Shown here in pieces: positions 24,054 to 31,728 of a DNA stretch of 64,000 nucleotides (positions are counted from its first letter, which is position 1; every line of letters begins with the position of its first letter). Made by a program: the position numbers and the translations under genes. The notes under the pieces were generated by a model. That model saw only the letters and a program-made list of their open reading frames with translations. It ran no database searches and was not told where the DNA came from. The stretch comes from Brevibacillus brevis (GTDB taxonomy: Bacteria; Bacillota; Bacilli; Brevibacillales; Brevibacillaceae): assembly GCF_031583145.1 (NCBI RefSeq), contig NZ_CP134050.1, positions 4,701,501-4,765,500 on the forward strand, written 5' to 3'.

Positions 24054-24396
24054 GTTCATTTTTCGCCTTTTTGAGCTGCTTTCGCTCGATATGGGCCACT
24101 CCCCATTGATGTAAGGTTTCCAAAACCGGAGACAGGCTCTTGCCGTATTCCGTGATGGAGTATTCCACTTTCGGCGGGATTTGCGGATAAATGACTCGTT
24201 GGACGATCTCTTCCTCCTCCAATTCGCGCAGATGGAGCGTAAGCATCCTTTGCGTGATATCGGGCAGCAATCTTCTTAGCTCATTGAACCGCAAAGGTTT
24301 GCCTTGAAGCAAGTGATACAGGATAATCGGCTTCCATTTGCCGACGATCGAATCCAGCGCCACAACAAACTGACATTGGGCAGGGTTCTTTTGCAT
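24037..24396 (-). CDS. HxlR-family regulator (YodB-like)
   Basis: This 119-residue winged-helix protein has NPAQCQFVVALDSIVGKWKP at the N terminus with a Cys at about position 8 (the place of the redox-sensing Cys in YodB-type regulators), LRFNELRRLLPDITQRMLTL and the wing PPKVEYSITEYGKSL. GGAGG lies 7 nt before the ATG. It is divergent from an azoreductase gene, the same pairing as YodB with azoR1 in Bacillus, which responds to quinones and diamide. It is clearly related to the HxlR protein at 17976-18326. Confidence 0.92.
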   Translation of the reverse strand: MQKNPAQCQFVVALDSIVGKWKPIILYHLLQGKPLRFNELRRLLPDITQRMLTLHLRELEEEEIVQRVIYPQIPPKVEYSITEYGKSLSPVLETLHQWGVAHIERKQLKKAKNEQKETD

Positions 24397-24442
24397 GCGT
24401 TGGCCTCCGTTACGGTACCTTTTTTAATACTATACCACATTT

Positions 24443-24455
24443 TTGTGCGTACTTC
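24443..24455. promoter_or_regulatory. TTGTGCGTACTTC box in HxlR/azoR divergent region
   Basis: This 13-nt sequence is identical to 18371-18383 ahead of the other HxlR pair. It lies about 75 nt before the azoreductase start and about 45 nt before the HxlR start. It is a candidate HxlR operator. Confidence 0.5.
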
Positions 24456-24529
24456 GCAAATAAAATATATACGATATGATCATCCTAGAAAGTTTATTTC
24501 GAATTATTGCAGAAGGGAAGTTTTGATCC

Positions 24530-25162
24530 ATGGCAACCGTATTGTACATCACCGCACATCCCCTTGATCCTCGGGAATCTTTTAGCCTCACGGTAGGCAA
24601 AGAATTTATGGAAGCGTACCGTGAGGCAAATCCAACAGATGAAGTTGTTCATTTGGATATGTACAAGGAAGATATTCCGCCATTTGATGCTGATGTTTTA
24701 CGTGGTTGGGGAAAGCTTCGGTCGGGGGCATCTTTCGATCAACTGACAGATGCTGAGAAATCAAAAGTAGCACGTCTGGAGGCGATTGTTGATCAATACG
24801 TGGAGGCTGACAAGTACGTGTATGTTTCTCCCATGTGGAATTTCTCGATCCCACCGGTTTTGAAAGCATACACGGATGCGACTTCAGTTCCGGGTAAGAC
24901 TTTCAAATATACGAAAAATGGCCCTGTCGGTCTGTTGTCCGGCAAGAAAGCCTTGCACATTCAAGCTAGCGGCTCCGTCTATTCGGAGGGTCCTCTCGCT
25001 CCAGTAGAGATGGGATACAGCTATCTGAATAAGGTTTTACAGTTCTATGGGATTCAATCTATTGAGGCAATTTTTGTTGAAGGAACAGCATCAGCCAAGC
25101 AAGCTCCAGCTATTAAAGCACAAGCAATTGCACATGCTAAGGAAGTCGCCAAACGTTTTTAA
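24530..25162 (+). CDS. azoR: FMN-dependent NADH:quinone/azo reductase
   Basis: This 210-residue flavodoxin-fold enzyme has the N-terminal VLYITAHPLDPRESFSLTVG phosphate loop, YVSPMWNFSIPPVLKAYTDA for FMN binding and IQASGSVYSEGP. It reduces quinones and azo dyes by two electrons and protects against thiol-reactive quinones. GAAGGGAAG lies upstream of the ATG. It is divergent from an HxlR/YodB-like repressor, which probably controls it. The coding sequence looks lower in GC than most of the window. Confidence 0.93.
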   Translation: MATVLYITAHPLDPRESFSLTVGKEFMEAYREANPTDEVVHLDMYKEDIPPFDADVLRGWGKLRSGASFDQLTDAEKSKVARLEAIVDQYVEADKYVYVSPMWNFSIPPVLKAYTDATSVPGKTFKYTKNGPVGLLSGKKALHIQASGSVYSEGPLAPVEMGYSYLNKVLQFYGIQSIEAIFVEGTASAKQAPAIKAQAIAHAKEVAKRF

Positions 25163-25296
25163 TAGGGGGTGGCATCGTTCCCGAACCGGAATCCACCTGA
25201 ACAAATCCCCCTATCGTGTGAAGGAATGCTTCCGCGACAAAACAATTGGAACTCTTCTTTGCTTCCTCCGTATAACGGATCAGGAGGTGTTGTTTG

Positions 25297-25512
25297 ATGA
25301 ATGAAGAACAAAGAGCCGCGATGAAAAATTTATTCAAAGGCTTCACCCAAACCTCTATTTTTGACTCCGACTTAGCCTCCGAAAAGGACAAAGAGGAGAT
25401 CAAAAACTTCTCGATGAAACAGCTCTTCGATCACGCAATCGGGAAGAAGCCACTATCTCAGCAAGACCTGGATCAATTAAAAAAACAGGCGAAATACAGC
25501 CGGTTTCTTTGA
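25297..25512 (+). CDS. Small uncharacterised protein
   Basis: This 71-residue, highly charged, probably helical protein (NEEQRAAMKNLFKGFTQTSI and SQQDLDQLKKQAKYSRFL) has no membrane segment or signal. AGGAGG lies 9 nt before the ATG. The gene is followed by a strong terminator, so it is likely to be expressed. It lies about 130 nt after azoR on the same strand and could be co-transcribed. I do not recognise the family. Confidence 0.7.
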   Translation: MNEEQRAAMKNLFKGFTQTSIFDSDLASEKDKEEIKNFSMKQLFDHAIGKKPLSQQDLDQLKKQAKYSRFL

Positions 25513-25548
25513 CAGCGAAGCCAGTCTGCGATTGCGGAAAACCAGCAA

Positions 25549-25590
25549 AAGCCCTCTCGCGCATTCCGACGAGAGGGCTTCGTTCTTTCT
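25549..25590 (+). terminator. Terminator of small gene
   Basis: AAGCCCTCTCG (25549-25559) pairs with CGAGAGGGCTT (25570-25580). It is followed by CGTTCTTTCTTTT. It lies between convergent genes. Confidence 0.85.
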
Positions 25591-25595
25591 TTTGC

Positions 25596-26894
25596 TTACG
25601 TCAACGATCGATCCGGGCGAACTCCAAACCACAATGCAATCGCGAAAAGAATGGGGACGATGCTGATTGCCAGCGCCCCTTCCCAGCCGATCGTTTCCGC
25701 GAGCCAGCCGCAGAGGAGCGGTGACAAGAATGCGCCGATATTTCCCCAAAGATTCATCCAGCCGGATACGGAGCCGGCATATTCATTCCCTAGATCAACG
25801 GCAACAGCCCAGGAGGTGACCACAGGGAAGCCAAGAGAGCCCAGAGCAAATGTCAGCCAGAGCACATTTAGCCAAGGAGTGCTCGTGTACGCGGCTAAAT
25901 ACATCGTAACCGCGAAGACCGCAAGTCCCCCGATCGCCAAGAATCCCCGTGCGACCATCTTGGATCTCCCCTTTTTCACGAGCCAGTCCGAAAGTGTGCC
26001 GCCCGTCATAACCGTGATAAAGATGGCCAGCCATGGCAAACTCGCGGCAAATCCCATCTTTTCAAGCGAGAATTGTCTCGCCTCCATCAAATAGGTAGGC
26101 AGCCAGACAAGGAAGAACGTAACGATATAAAGGACGACGAAGTATTGTAAGCCAAGTGCCCAAAAGCGCCCATTTTTCAAGAACTTCCCCCACGGGGCAA
26201 TCTGTTTTTTCTTTTCGGTAACCGTTCTGTTCCTGACAATCAACTCCAGCTCTTCTTTGTTGACGAGCGGATGATCTTCCGGTTTGTCTCGCCCCAGCCA
26301 ATACCAGACGAAGGCCACGACAACCCCGATCGCTCCAAAAATGTAAAAGACCGATTGCCATCCCCACGCTTGAAAAATGGCGACAGTAAGGACAGGAGCA
26401 ATGACGGGACCAAAATAGGAGCCAGCCAGCAAGGCACTCGCCGCGCGTCCTTTTTCAGACTTTTGAAACCAGTACGTATTGAAGACGGCGTTTCCCGGAT
26501 ACATGGGGCCCTCTCCGACACCGAAGAGAAAGCGTACCGCAGCGAGCAGGCCGTGGGATTTTACCATGGCGGTCAAGCCCGTAAACACAGACCACCAGAT
26601 CAGGGAAAGAAATACGGTGCGGCGTGCTCCGATACGTTCGGCGAGGATCCCCGCCGGAATCTGGGTTACCGCATAGCCGAGAGAAAAGAGGGAAGCCAAT
26701 AGTCCAAACTGAATCTTGTCCATCGACAAGTCTTCCATCATCGGCTTGGCAATGATGGAGATATTGGAACGGTCCATATAGGCAATCAGGCCGATCAAGA
26801 AAAATAGAAACGCGAGCCACCAACGTACACGGGAAGCTGGTTTCGCCACGCTCCCTTGCTTCTCTCCATTTGTTTCTGGCATGACCTTACTCAT
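25596..26894 (-). CDS. MFS transporter, anion:cation symporter (ACS) type
   Basis: This 432-residue, 12-helix transporter resembles the hexuronate/glucarate/galactonate group: LAFLFFLIGLIAYMDRSNIS in helix 1, FGLLASLFSLGYAVTQIPAG, ILAERIGARRTVFL in loop 2-3 and GVGEGPMYPGNAVF in helix 4. These import sugar acids or other organic anions with protons or sodium. AAGGGGG lies 9 nt before the ATG. A GntR-family regulator lies upstream on the same strand, and a palindrome matching the regulator's own promoter precedes this gene, so the two form a regulated pair. Confidence 0.9.
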   Translation of the reverse strand: MSKVMPETNGEKQGSVAKPASRVRWWLAFLFFLIGLIAYMDRSNISIIAKPMMEDLSMDKIQFGLLASLFSLGYAVTQIPAGILAERIGARRTVFLSLIWWSVFTGLTAMVKSHGLLAAVRFLFGVGEGPMYPGNAVFNTYWFQKSEKGRAASALLAGSYFGPVIAPVLTVAIFQAWGWQSVFYIFGAIGVVVAFVWYWLGRDKPEDHPLVNKEELELIVRNRTVTEKKKQIAPWGKFLKNGRFWALGLQYFVVLYIVTFFLVWLPTYLMEARQFSLEKMGFAASLPWLAIFITVMTGGTLSDWLVKKGRSKMVARGFLAIGGLAVFAVTMYLAAYTSTPWLNVLWLTFALGSLGFPVVTSWAVAVDLGNEYAGSVSGWMNLWGNIGAFLSPLLCGWLAETIGWEGALAISIVPILFAIALWFGVRPDRSLT

Positions 26895-27088
26895 TAAATT
26901 TTTCCCCCTTCATCTCCTTGCTAGATCTGTCCGATTTTGCGCCAAATCGCTTTCCGCTTTGTCAACCCGATTCGTAAGCGTTTGCACAACATTGAAAAAA
27001 AGCAAGCTTTGGAAGCCGATTTGCTCTTGAGCCTGTTCACCTCCTCCAGTTGTCATGAATCGACTGCCGACGAATGGTGTATTATGTG

Positions 27089-27102
27089 TTATGTATACAT
27101 AA
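27089..27102. promoter_or_regulatory. GntR operator upstream of MFS gene
   Basis: The perfect palindrome TTATGTATACATAA lies in the 266-nt gap between the GntR and MFS genes. It differs by one base from TTGTGTATACATAA at 27875-27888 in the GntR promoter. The TGTATACA core is typical of FadR-subfamily GntR sites. Confidence 0.7.
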
Positions 27103-27161
27103 ATACTTCAAAAAAAAGAAAAGGTGTGTCGCTGCAAGACAGCTGAAGGACCCGTCCCGCT

Positions 27162-27830
27162 TTACGCATCCTCCAGGCCGCGAAGAGAATCTCTCGTGTT
27201 TGCCAGATGCCCGATAATCGCCTCCGCTGCTACGGTTGGCTCCTGTGACCGCAAGGCACCGATAATTTGGCGGTGCTCAGCCAGCACTTCGACCATCCGA
27301 TTTTTCCTTTTCACCGCTTGCAAGCCAATCAGTGTGCAAAGATTGTGCAAATTGAGCAGGATTTGCTCAATCAGCTCGTAATGGGCAAAACGGGTGATCG
27401 TCAGGTGGAATTCCTGATCGAGTGTAATAAAGGCGACCTCATCGCGGTTGTTCATCGCTTCTTCCTGTCCAAGGCAAATCTGTTCCAGCACCTGCAGCTC
27501 TTCGTCCGTGATGCGGTTGATCAGCTTTTGGATCACTTCACTCTCAATCGACTTGCGCAGCAAAAAAACCTGTTCCACTTCGATCGAGGTGACTTTGCGG
27601 ACAGCAAGCCCCTTGCGTGGAATGGCGACGATCAGCCCTTCTTTCAAAAGATCCTGAAGCGATTCCCGCACAGGCGTACGCGATGTGTTGAGCGTGTTCG
27701 CCAATTTCACCTCTGTGAAAATCTCCTCAGGAGAAATGCGACCGCTCAAAATGGCCCCTTTGATCTCTTTGTATACGCGTTCTTTTGTGGTTTCTTCTTT
27801 GACAATGGGGCTGAGATTTAAATCATTCAT
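27162..27830 (-). CDS. GntR-family (FadR/FCD) regulator
   Basis: This 222-residue protein has an N-terminal winged helix (ERVYKEIKGAILSGRISPEE, FTEVKLANTLNTSRTPVRES) and a helical FCD effector domain with the metal-binding pattern DQEFHLTITRFAH and EHRQIIGALRSQEP (Asp and His residues). Such regulators sense organic acids. The start is ATG 27830 behind GGTAGGGTGAAG; the frame opens at a TTG eleven codons earlier. It probably represses itself and the MFS gene downstream, as both have a TGTATACA palindrome. Confidence 0.9.
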   Translation of the reverse strand: MNDLNLSPIVKEETTKERVYKEIKGAILSGRISPEEIFTEVKLANTLNTSRTPVRESLQDLLKEGLIVAIPRKGLAVRKVTSIEVEQVFLLRKSIESEVIQKLINRITDEELQVLEQICLGQEEAMNNRDEVAFITLDQEFHLTITRFAHYELIEQILLNLHNLCTLIGLQAVKRKNRMVEVLAEHRQIIGALRSQEPTVAAEAIIGHLANTRDSLRGLEDA

Positions 27831-27874
27831 ATGCTTCACCCTACCACCATAAAGGTTTTTCAATTAGATTTTAT

Positions 27875-27914
27875 TTGTGTATACATAATACAGTATTCAA
27901 CACTCCGGAGTCAA
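27875..27914 (-). promoter_or_regulatory. GntR promoter and operator
   Basis: On the minus strand TTGACT (27914-27909), an 18-nt spacer and TATTAT (27890-27885) form the promoter. The operator TTGTGTATACATAA (27875-27888) overlaps the -10 and start region, so binding should block transcription. Confidence 0.7.
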
Positions 27915-28036
27915 TGCATCTTTATACCTGCGAAAAGGCATGCCGGCTGATTGCACTCTCCTTTCCCCATTGACTATCACACCTGGGCACTTTTCCGAAT
28001 AAGATGGGTTCAAAAACCACCAAGGGGATTACAGCA

Positions 28037-29497
28037 ATGGAAAATCCTTCAACACTCTCTCCAGACTCGATGCTTTCTATCATCCGAAACGGGCTGCCCA
28101 AAACGTCCTCTCCCAAACGAATCGTCATCGTCGGAGCGGGTATGGCCGGCCTGGTTTCCGCTTCTCTGCTAAAGGACGCAGGGCATCACGTGACGATACT
28201 CGAAGCCTCCGACCGGGTTGGCGGCCGGGTCTTCACCCTTCGTTCCCCTTTTTATGACGGGCAGTACATCGAAGCAGGGGCGATGCGGATTCCCAGTACC
28301 CACCGATTGACATTGGAGTACATTTCGAAATTTCGCCTGCCTCTGAATGAGTTCAAAAACCTCACCCCAAACGACCTGCTGTATATAAACGGAGTGAAAA
28401 CGCGCCGCTGGATCTACGAACGGGATCCCGACATACTCCGCTTCCCTTTGGCTCCCCATGAAAGAGGCAAGACGGCCGACCAATTGGCCTTGCTTGCGGT
28501 CAAGCCGGTACTGGATTTCGTCAAACAAAACCCCGATAAGCATTGGCCCACGGTCGTCAAACATTTTGACAAGTACTCCATGGAGCTCTTTATGCGCGAA
28601 AATCCGGCAGGCCCGTCCTTGTCCGCTACAGCGGTGGAAATGATCAATGTAATGTCGGGCTTTGAAGGATTCCCCGAGCTCTCCTTTCTGGAGATTTTGC
28701 GCGACTTCAACCTCTTCACGCCCTCTACCCGATTCTTCGAAATCTCAGGGGGCTTCGACCAGCTGCCTCGCGCGTTCCTCCCACAGCTGCAAGAGGATCT
28801 TTCCTTCCACTGCAGGATGACTAAAATCACGCAGCACGGAAAAGAGGTCACGATCTTTGGGGAACAGACTCTCACCTCGGAGCCTTTTTTGTTAACGGCA
28901 GACCTCGCGATCATTACCGTTCCGTTTACAGTACTGCAGTTCGTCCAGGTAGAACCTTTCGACCTGTTCTCTTACCAGAAGCGAAATGCGATCCGCCAGC
29001 TCCACTATGTTTCCTCCACCAAAATCGCCATCCAGTTTTCGCGCAGGTTTTGGGAGGAAGACGGGTTGTACGGAGGCCAGACCGTCACCGACCTGCCCAA
29101 CCGCCTTTCGTACTACCCCAGTCATGGGTACGGAGAACAAGGAGGAGTCGTATTGGCGAGCTACGTGTGGGAGGATGACGCGCTGCCCTGGGTCAGCATG
29201 TCGAAGGAAGAGCAAGTCAGGATGGCGCTTCGGAACATGGCTGACATCCACGGCGACGTCGTATACGAGACTTTTGTCACGGGAGCCGTGAAAAACTGGG
29301 TGCTGGACCCCTTTGCGGCCGGGGCCTTTACGTTGTTTAAGCCCTTTCAGGAAACGGAAATCGGCCCGTTCATTGGTAGCCCGGAAGGCAGGGTCCATTT
29401 TGCCGGGGAACACGCATCGGATTATCACGGGTGGATTCAGGGAGCGATCCAATCGGCCATACGGGTAGCTCATGAGATCAATGCTGTCCCGCTATAG
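28037..29497 (+). CDS. Flavin-dependent amine/L-amino-acid oxidase
   Basis: This 486-residue GMC-unrelated, MAO/LAAO-type flavoenzyme has an FAD-binding Rossmann motif RIVIVGAGMAGLVSASLLKD (about residues 27-46), then LEASDRVGGRVFTLR, EAGAMRIPSTHR and the C-terminal FAD motif GRVHFAGEHASDYHGWIQGA (about 456-475). It oxidises amines or amino acids to imines with release of peroxide. No signal peptide is seen. The start is ATG at 28037, behind AAGGGGA at 8 nt; an ATG at 28004 lacks a ribosome binding site. Length is normal for the family. Substrate unknown. Confidence 0.9.
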   Translation: MENPSTLSPDSMLSIIRNGLPKTSSPKRIVIVGAGMAGLVSASLLKDAGHHVTILEASDRVGGRVFTLRSPFYDGQYIEAGAMRIPSTHRLTLEYISKFRLPLNEFKNLTPNDLLYINGVKTRRWIYERDPDILRFPLAPHERGKTADQLALLAVKPVLDFVKQNPDKHWPTVVKHFDKYSMELFMRENPAGPSLSATAVEMINVMSGFEGFPELSFLEILRDFNLFTPSTRFFEISGGFDQLPRAFLPQLQEDLSFHCRMTKITQHGKEVTIFGEQTLTSEPFLLTADLAIITVPFTVLQFVQVEPFDLFSYQKRNAIRQLHYVSSTKIAIQFSRRFWEEDGLYGGQTVTDLPNRLSYYPSHGYGEQGGVVLASYVWEDDALPWVSMSKEEQVRMALRNMADIHGDVVYETFVTGAVKNWVLDPFAAGAFTLFKPFQETEIGPFIGSPEGRVHFAGEHASDYHGWIQGAIQSAIRVAHEINAVPL

Positions 29498-29639
29498 CCG
29501 CTCCTTTTCTGAAGGTGCTGCTTCCCACTTTGGCGCGGCGTACTCTTCGGGTGGGAGGAAAATAATAGAAATGTACAGAATCTATTTACCAGATTCACTC
29601 ACGCTATCCCCTCATTGCTTTTCTCACCGGGATCGAAAA

Positions 29640-29699
29640 CGGCCATGGGTTCCACATCACGATCCCGACGGCAACGTATTGATGTTTTGTCAAAGCTGA
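29640..29699 (+). pseudogene. C-terminal remnant of a VOC/glyoxalase-type gene
   Basis: About 20 codons read KRPWVPHHDPDGNVLMFCQS and stop. The HHDPDGNVLMF pattern is the usual last strand of glyoxalase/bleomycin-resistance (VOC) domains, carrying a metal ligand region. No matching N-terminal part is found upstream in the 140 nt back to the oxidase gene. It is a gene relic. Confidence 0.55.
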
Positions 29700-29709
29700 G
29701 GAGGTACCT

Positions 29710-30183
29710 ATGCATCACATCCGGAATGTCCAGGAACACGATTACACCAGCGTGATCGCTGTCCTCAACGATTGGTGGGGAGGACGGCAAATGTCAGACA
29801 TGCTGCCCAAGCTGTTTTTTGTCCATTTTCAACCAAGCAGTTTTATCGTGGAAGAGAACGGGGAGATGGTCGGATTTCTCATCGGCTTTTTGTCTCAGAC
29901 CTTCCCCGGAGAGGCGTATATCCATTTTGTGGGGGTCCATCCCGACAAACGAAAGGAAGGAATGGGCGCGGAGCTGTATCGCCACTTTTTTGCAACAGCC
30001 AAGTCAAAAGGCTGCCATACGGTTCGCTGCATTACCTCTCCCGTAAACAAAACCTCGATTGCCTTCCACACGAGGATGGGATTCGAGATCGAAAAAGGCG
30101 ATCATGTAGTGGACGGAATCCCCGTCTCCTCCAACTACGATGGAAAAGGAAACGATCGGGTCTTGTTTGTAAAACAGATCTGA
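29710..30183 (+). CDS. GNAT-family N-acetyltransferase
   Basis: This 157-residue protein has the GNAT acetyl-CoA site in IHFVGVHPDKRKEGMGAELYRHF (V-x-P-x-x-R/K-x-x-G-x-G, about residues 77-99), a preceding SSFIVEENGEMVGFLIGFLS strand pair and the C-terminal TRMGFEIEKGD. Acceptor substrate unknown. TGAGGAGGTACC precedes the ATG. It is followed by a small zinc-ribbon gene on the same strand. Confidence 0.9.
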   Translation: MHHIRNVQEHDYTSVIAVLNDWWGGRQMSDMLPKLFFVHFQPSSFIVEENGEMVGFLIGFLSQTFPGEAYIHFVGVHPDKRKEGMGAELYRHFFATAKSKGCHTVRCITSPVNKTSIAFHTRMGFEIEKGDHVVDGIPVSSNYDGKGNDRVLFVKQI

Positions 30184-30298
30184 TCGTCTTTTTTCGTCCC
30201 GAACGGGTCCGATTTTAGGATTTCGGACTGTTATTCTCCGGCAAGAATGGAGAAGATATGTACCGTTACTCTTGAATACTCTTCAAGGAGGGACTGAC

Positions 30299-30445
30299 TT
30301 GGGGAAATATCGCTGTTATTACTGTGAACACGAAACTGACAGCGTCCACCAAATCTTTTTTTTCCAAGGCAAACAGGATCGCGAGGAGCTTCTTTGTGAC
30401 ACGTGTTATGCGGACTGGATCGAATCCTTAAAGAGTGAGCCTTAG
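30299..30445 (+). CDS. Small zinc-ribbon protein (48 residues)
   Basis: The frame starts TTG behind a near-perfect AAGGAGG at 7 nt and encodes GKYRCYYCEHETDSVHQIFF and later LLCDTCYADWIES. It has two CXXC pairs about 24 residues apart, the mark of a small zinc ribbon. A strong terminator follows the stop by about 20 nt. No family is recognised; such proteins often bind nucleic acid or other proteins. The ribosome binding site, motif and terminator support a real gene despite its size. Confidence 0.75.
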   Translation: MGKYRCYYCEHETDSVHQIFFFQGKQDREELLCDTCYADWIESLKSEP

Positions 30446-30464
30446 GGCAGAGTAACAACCCTGC

Positions 30465-30506
30465 GCCCACCTGGAGCGGACATGCTCTTGGGTGGGCTCG
30501 GTTTTT
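30465..30506 (+). terminator. Terminator of zinc-ribbon gene
   Basis: GCCCACC (30465-30471) pairs with GGTGGGC (30491-30497), with inner pairing, followed by TTTTT (30502-30506). It lies just before the convergent SRAP gene's stop. Confidence 0.85.
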
Positions 30507-30511
30507 GCCGG

Positions 30512-31186
30512 CTAGCCAGACGCTTTTACTTCTTCGATGCACGCTGGAACGTCATTCTTGGCATTTCCCACCAGCGGCGAAACCGGGTATGCTTTCATCT
30601 CCTCTGCCGGGAAAGGGCGAAGGAGACGTAACAGCGGCTTCGGATCCTGGAGGCTGCGGTTCAGCCAGACGGCTTCGTCCTCGGGGTGCAGGATGACCGG
30701 CATCCGGTCGTGAATTCCGGCCATCAGCGAATTCGGGGAAGTGGTGATGATTGTACAGCTGCTCACCTTCCGACCGTCGGGCGATATCCACGTATCGTAC
30801 AAGCCGGCCAAGCTAAACAGCTTTTGCGAGGTGAGCATGATTCGCATCGGTTGTTTGCCCGTCTCTGTTTTTTTCCACTCATAAAAACTGTCTGCCGGGA
30901 TGATGCACCTCTTGCGTTCAAACGGGACGCGGAAAGCGGGCTTTTGCAGCAAGGACTCCGCTCTCGCATTGGTGATAGCCGTTTTTTCATCCTTCGCCCA
31001 GGAAGGGACCAAGCCCCATTTCAGCTTTCCTATCCGGTTTTTTTGCCCGTCATGCACCACTGCGATCACCATCTGAGAGGGGCTGACATTGAAGCGGGCG
31101 GTATGCTCGATCAATGCAGGGTCTTCAATGCGGTAATACTCCATCAATGCTTCCAATGAGACGGTTAACGTAAACCTGCCACACAT
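30512..31186 (-). CDS. yedK: SRAP-family abasic-site processing protein (YedK/HMCES)
   Basis: This 224-residue SRAP protein crosslinks to abasic sites in single-stranded DNA through its second-residue Cys, shielding them. The start MCGRFTLTVS places the catalytic Cys2 directly after Met. Other conserved elements are KWGLVPSWAKDEKTAITNARAE (Asn and Glu), CIIPADSFYEWKK and the catalytic His in AGIHDRMPVIL. The frame runs six codons further upstream, but the exposed Cys2 fixes the start. Often called SOS response-associated peptidase. It is monocistronic, convergent with the small zinc-ribbon gene. Confidence 0.95.
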   Translation of the reverse strand: MCGRFTLTVSLEALMEYYRIEDPALIEHTARFNVSPSQMVIAVVHDGQKNRIGKLKWGLVPSWAKDEKTAITNARAESLLQKPAFRVPFERKRCIIPADSFYEWKKTETGKQPMRIMLTSQKLFSLAGLYDTWISPDGRKVSSCTIITTSPNSLMAGIHDRMPVILHPEDEAVWLNRSLQDPKPLLRLLRPFPAEEMKAYPVSPLVGNAKNDVPACIEEVKASG

Positions 31187-31410
31187 ACGACGACGACCTC
31201 CCACAAGCGTGTTTCCTTCTCCTGCTCCTTCCGATTTCTACATCAGGGCTCTTGTTTCCCCCTCTTCTTTCTCCTAGCGTGATCGTTTTACCCTTTCTCT
31301 ATGATACCGACCCTCTTGCCTTCTAAACGGATCCATCAAAATTTCCTCTCGATTACCCAATCTTGTCCCTGACATCGCACGGGCGGACAACTTTTTACAT
31401 AACAATGTCT

Positions 31411-31453
31411 TAGCGATAGAACAAGTTCTGTTTGTACACCTTGTTCGTCGCTA
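31411..31453 (+). other. Long hairpin in the leader of a small gene
   Basis: TAGCGA and GAACAAG (31411-31416, 31419-31425) pair with CTTGTTC and TCGCTA (31440-31446, 31448-31453) around a 14-nt loop, ending 8 nt before the AAAGGAGG of the next gene. There is no T-run. It may stabilise the mRNA or control access to the ribosome binding site. Confidence 0.5.
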
Positions 31454-31477
31454 GCTTTGGCAAAGGAGGGGATTCTT

Positions 31478-31615
31478 ATGGGAAACAGGCACAGGCGTGA
31501 AAACGAAGAAATTCGGGAATTGGAACGCGCCATTGAAAGGGCGATTCGCGCTCTCAGGGAGGCTCTTCGCGAACTGAGGGAATTTGACGAAGACGAAGAT
31601 GAAGACGAAGACTAA
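31478..31615 (+). CDS. Small charged helical protein with acidic tail (45 residues)
   Basis: A perfect AAAGGAGG lies 8 nt before the ATG. The product has a basic/acidic helix (EEIRELERAIERAIRALREA) with hydrophobic residues every three to four positions, then an all-acidic tail (EFDEDEDEDEDED). This is a coiled-coil-like helix plus an Asp/Glu tail. It is followed by a strong GC hairpin at 31634-31667 and then a terminator. No family recognised. It could be a spore-associated or nucleic-acid/protein-binding small protein; that is only a guess. Confidence 0.7.
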   Translation: MGNRHRRENEEIRELERAIERAIRALREALRELREFDEDEDEDED

Positions 31616-31633
31616 GTCAGCTAGCATATGATG

Positions 31634-31667
31634 GCGGGCCCACCTGAGCATGTGAGGTGGGCCCGTT
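31634..31667. other. GC-rich hairpin after small acidic gene
   Basis: CGGGCCCACCT pairs perfectly with AGGTGGGCCCG, without a T-run. It is probably a 3' end stabiliser or weak terminator ahead of the T-tailed one at 31691. Confidence 0.55.
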
Positions 31668-31690
31668 CGCTACAAATCATGTCTCATGCA

Positions 31691-31728
31691 AAGGGCAGCC
31701 CTGCCATTTCAGGACTGCCCTTCGTTTT
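31691..31728. terminator. Terminator between convergent genes
   Basis: AAGGGCAG (31691-31698) pairs with CTGCCCTT (31715-31722), followed by CGTTTTT on the plus strand. It ends the small acidic-protein transcript and lies against the 3' end of the large surface-protein gene. Confidence 0.75.
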
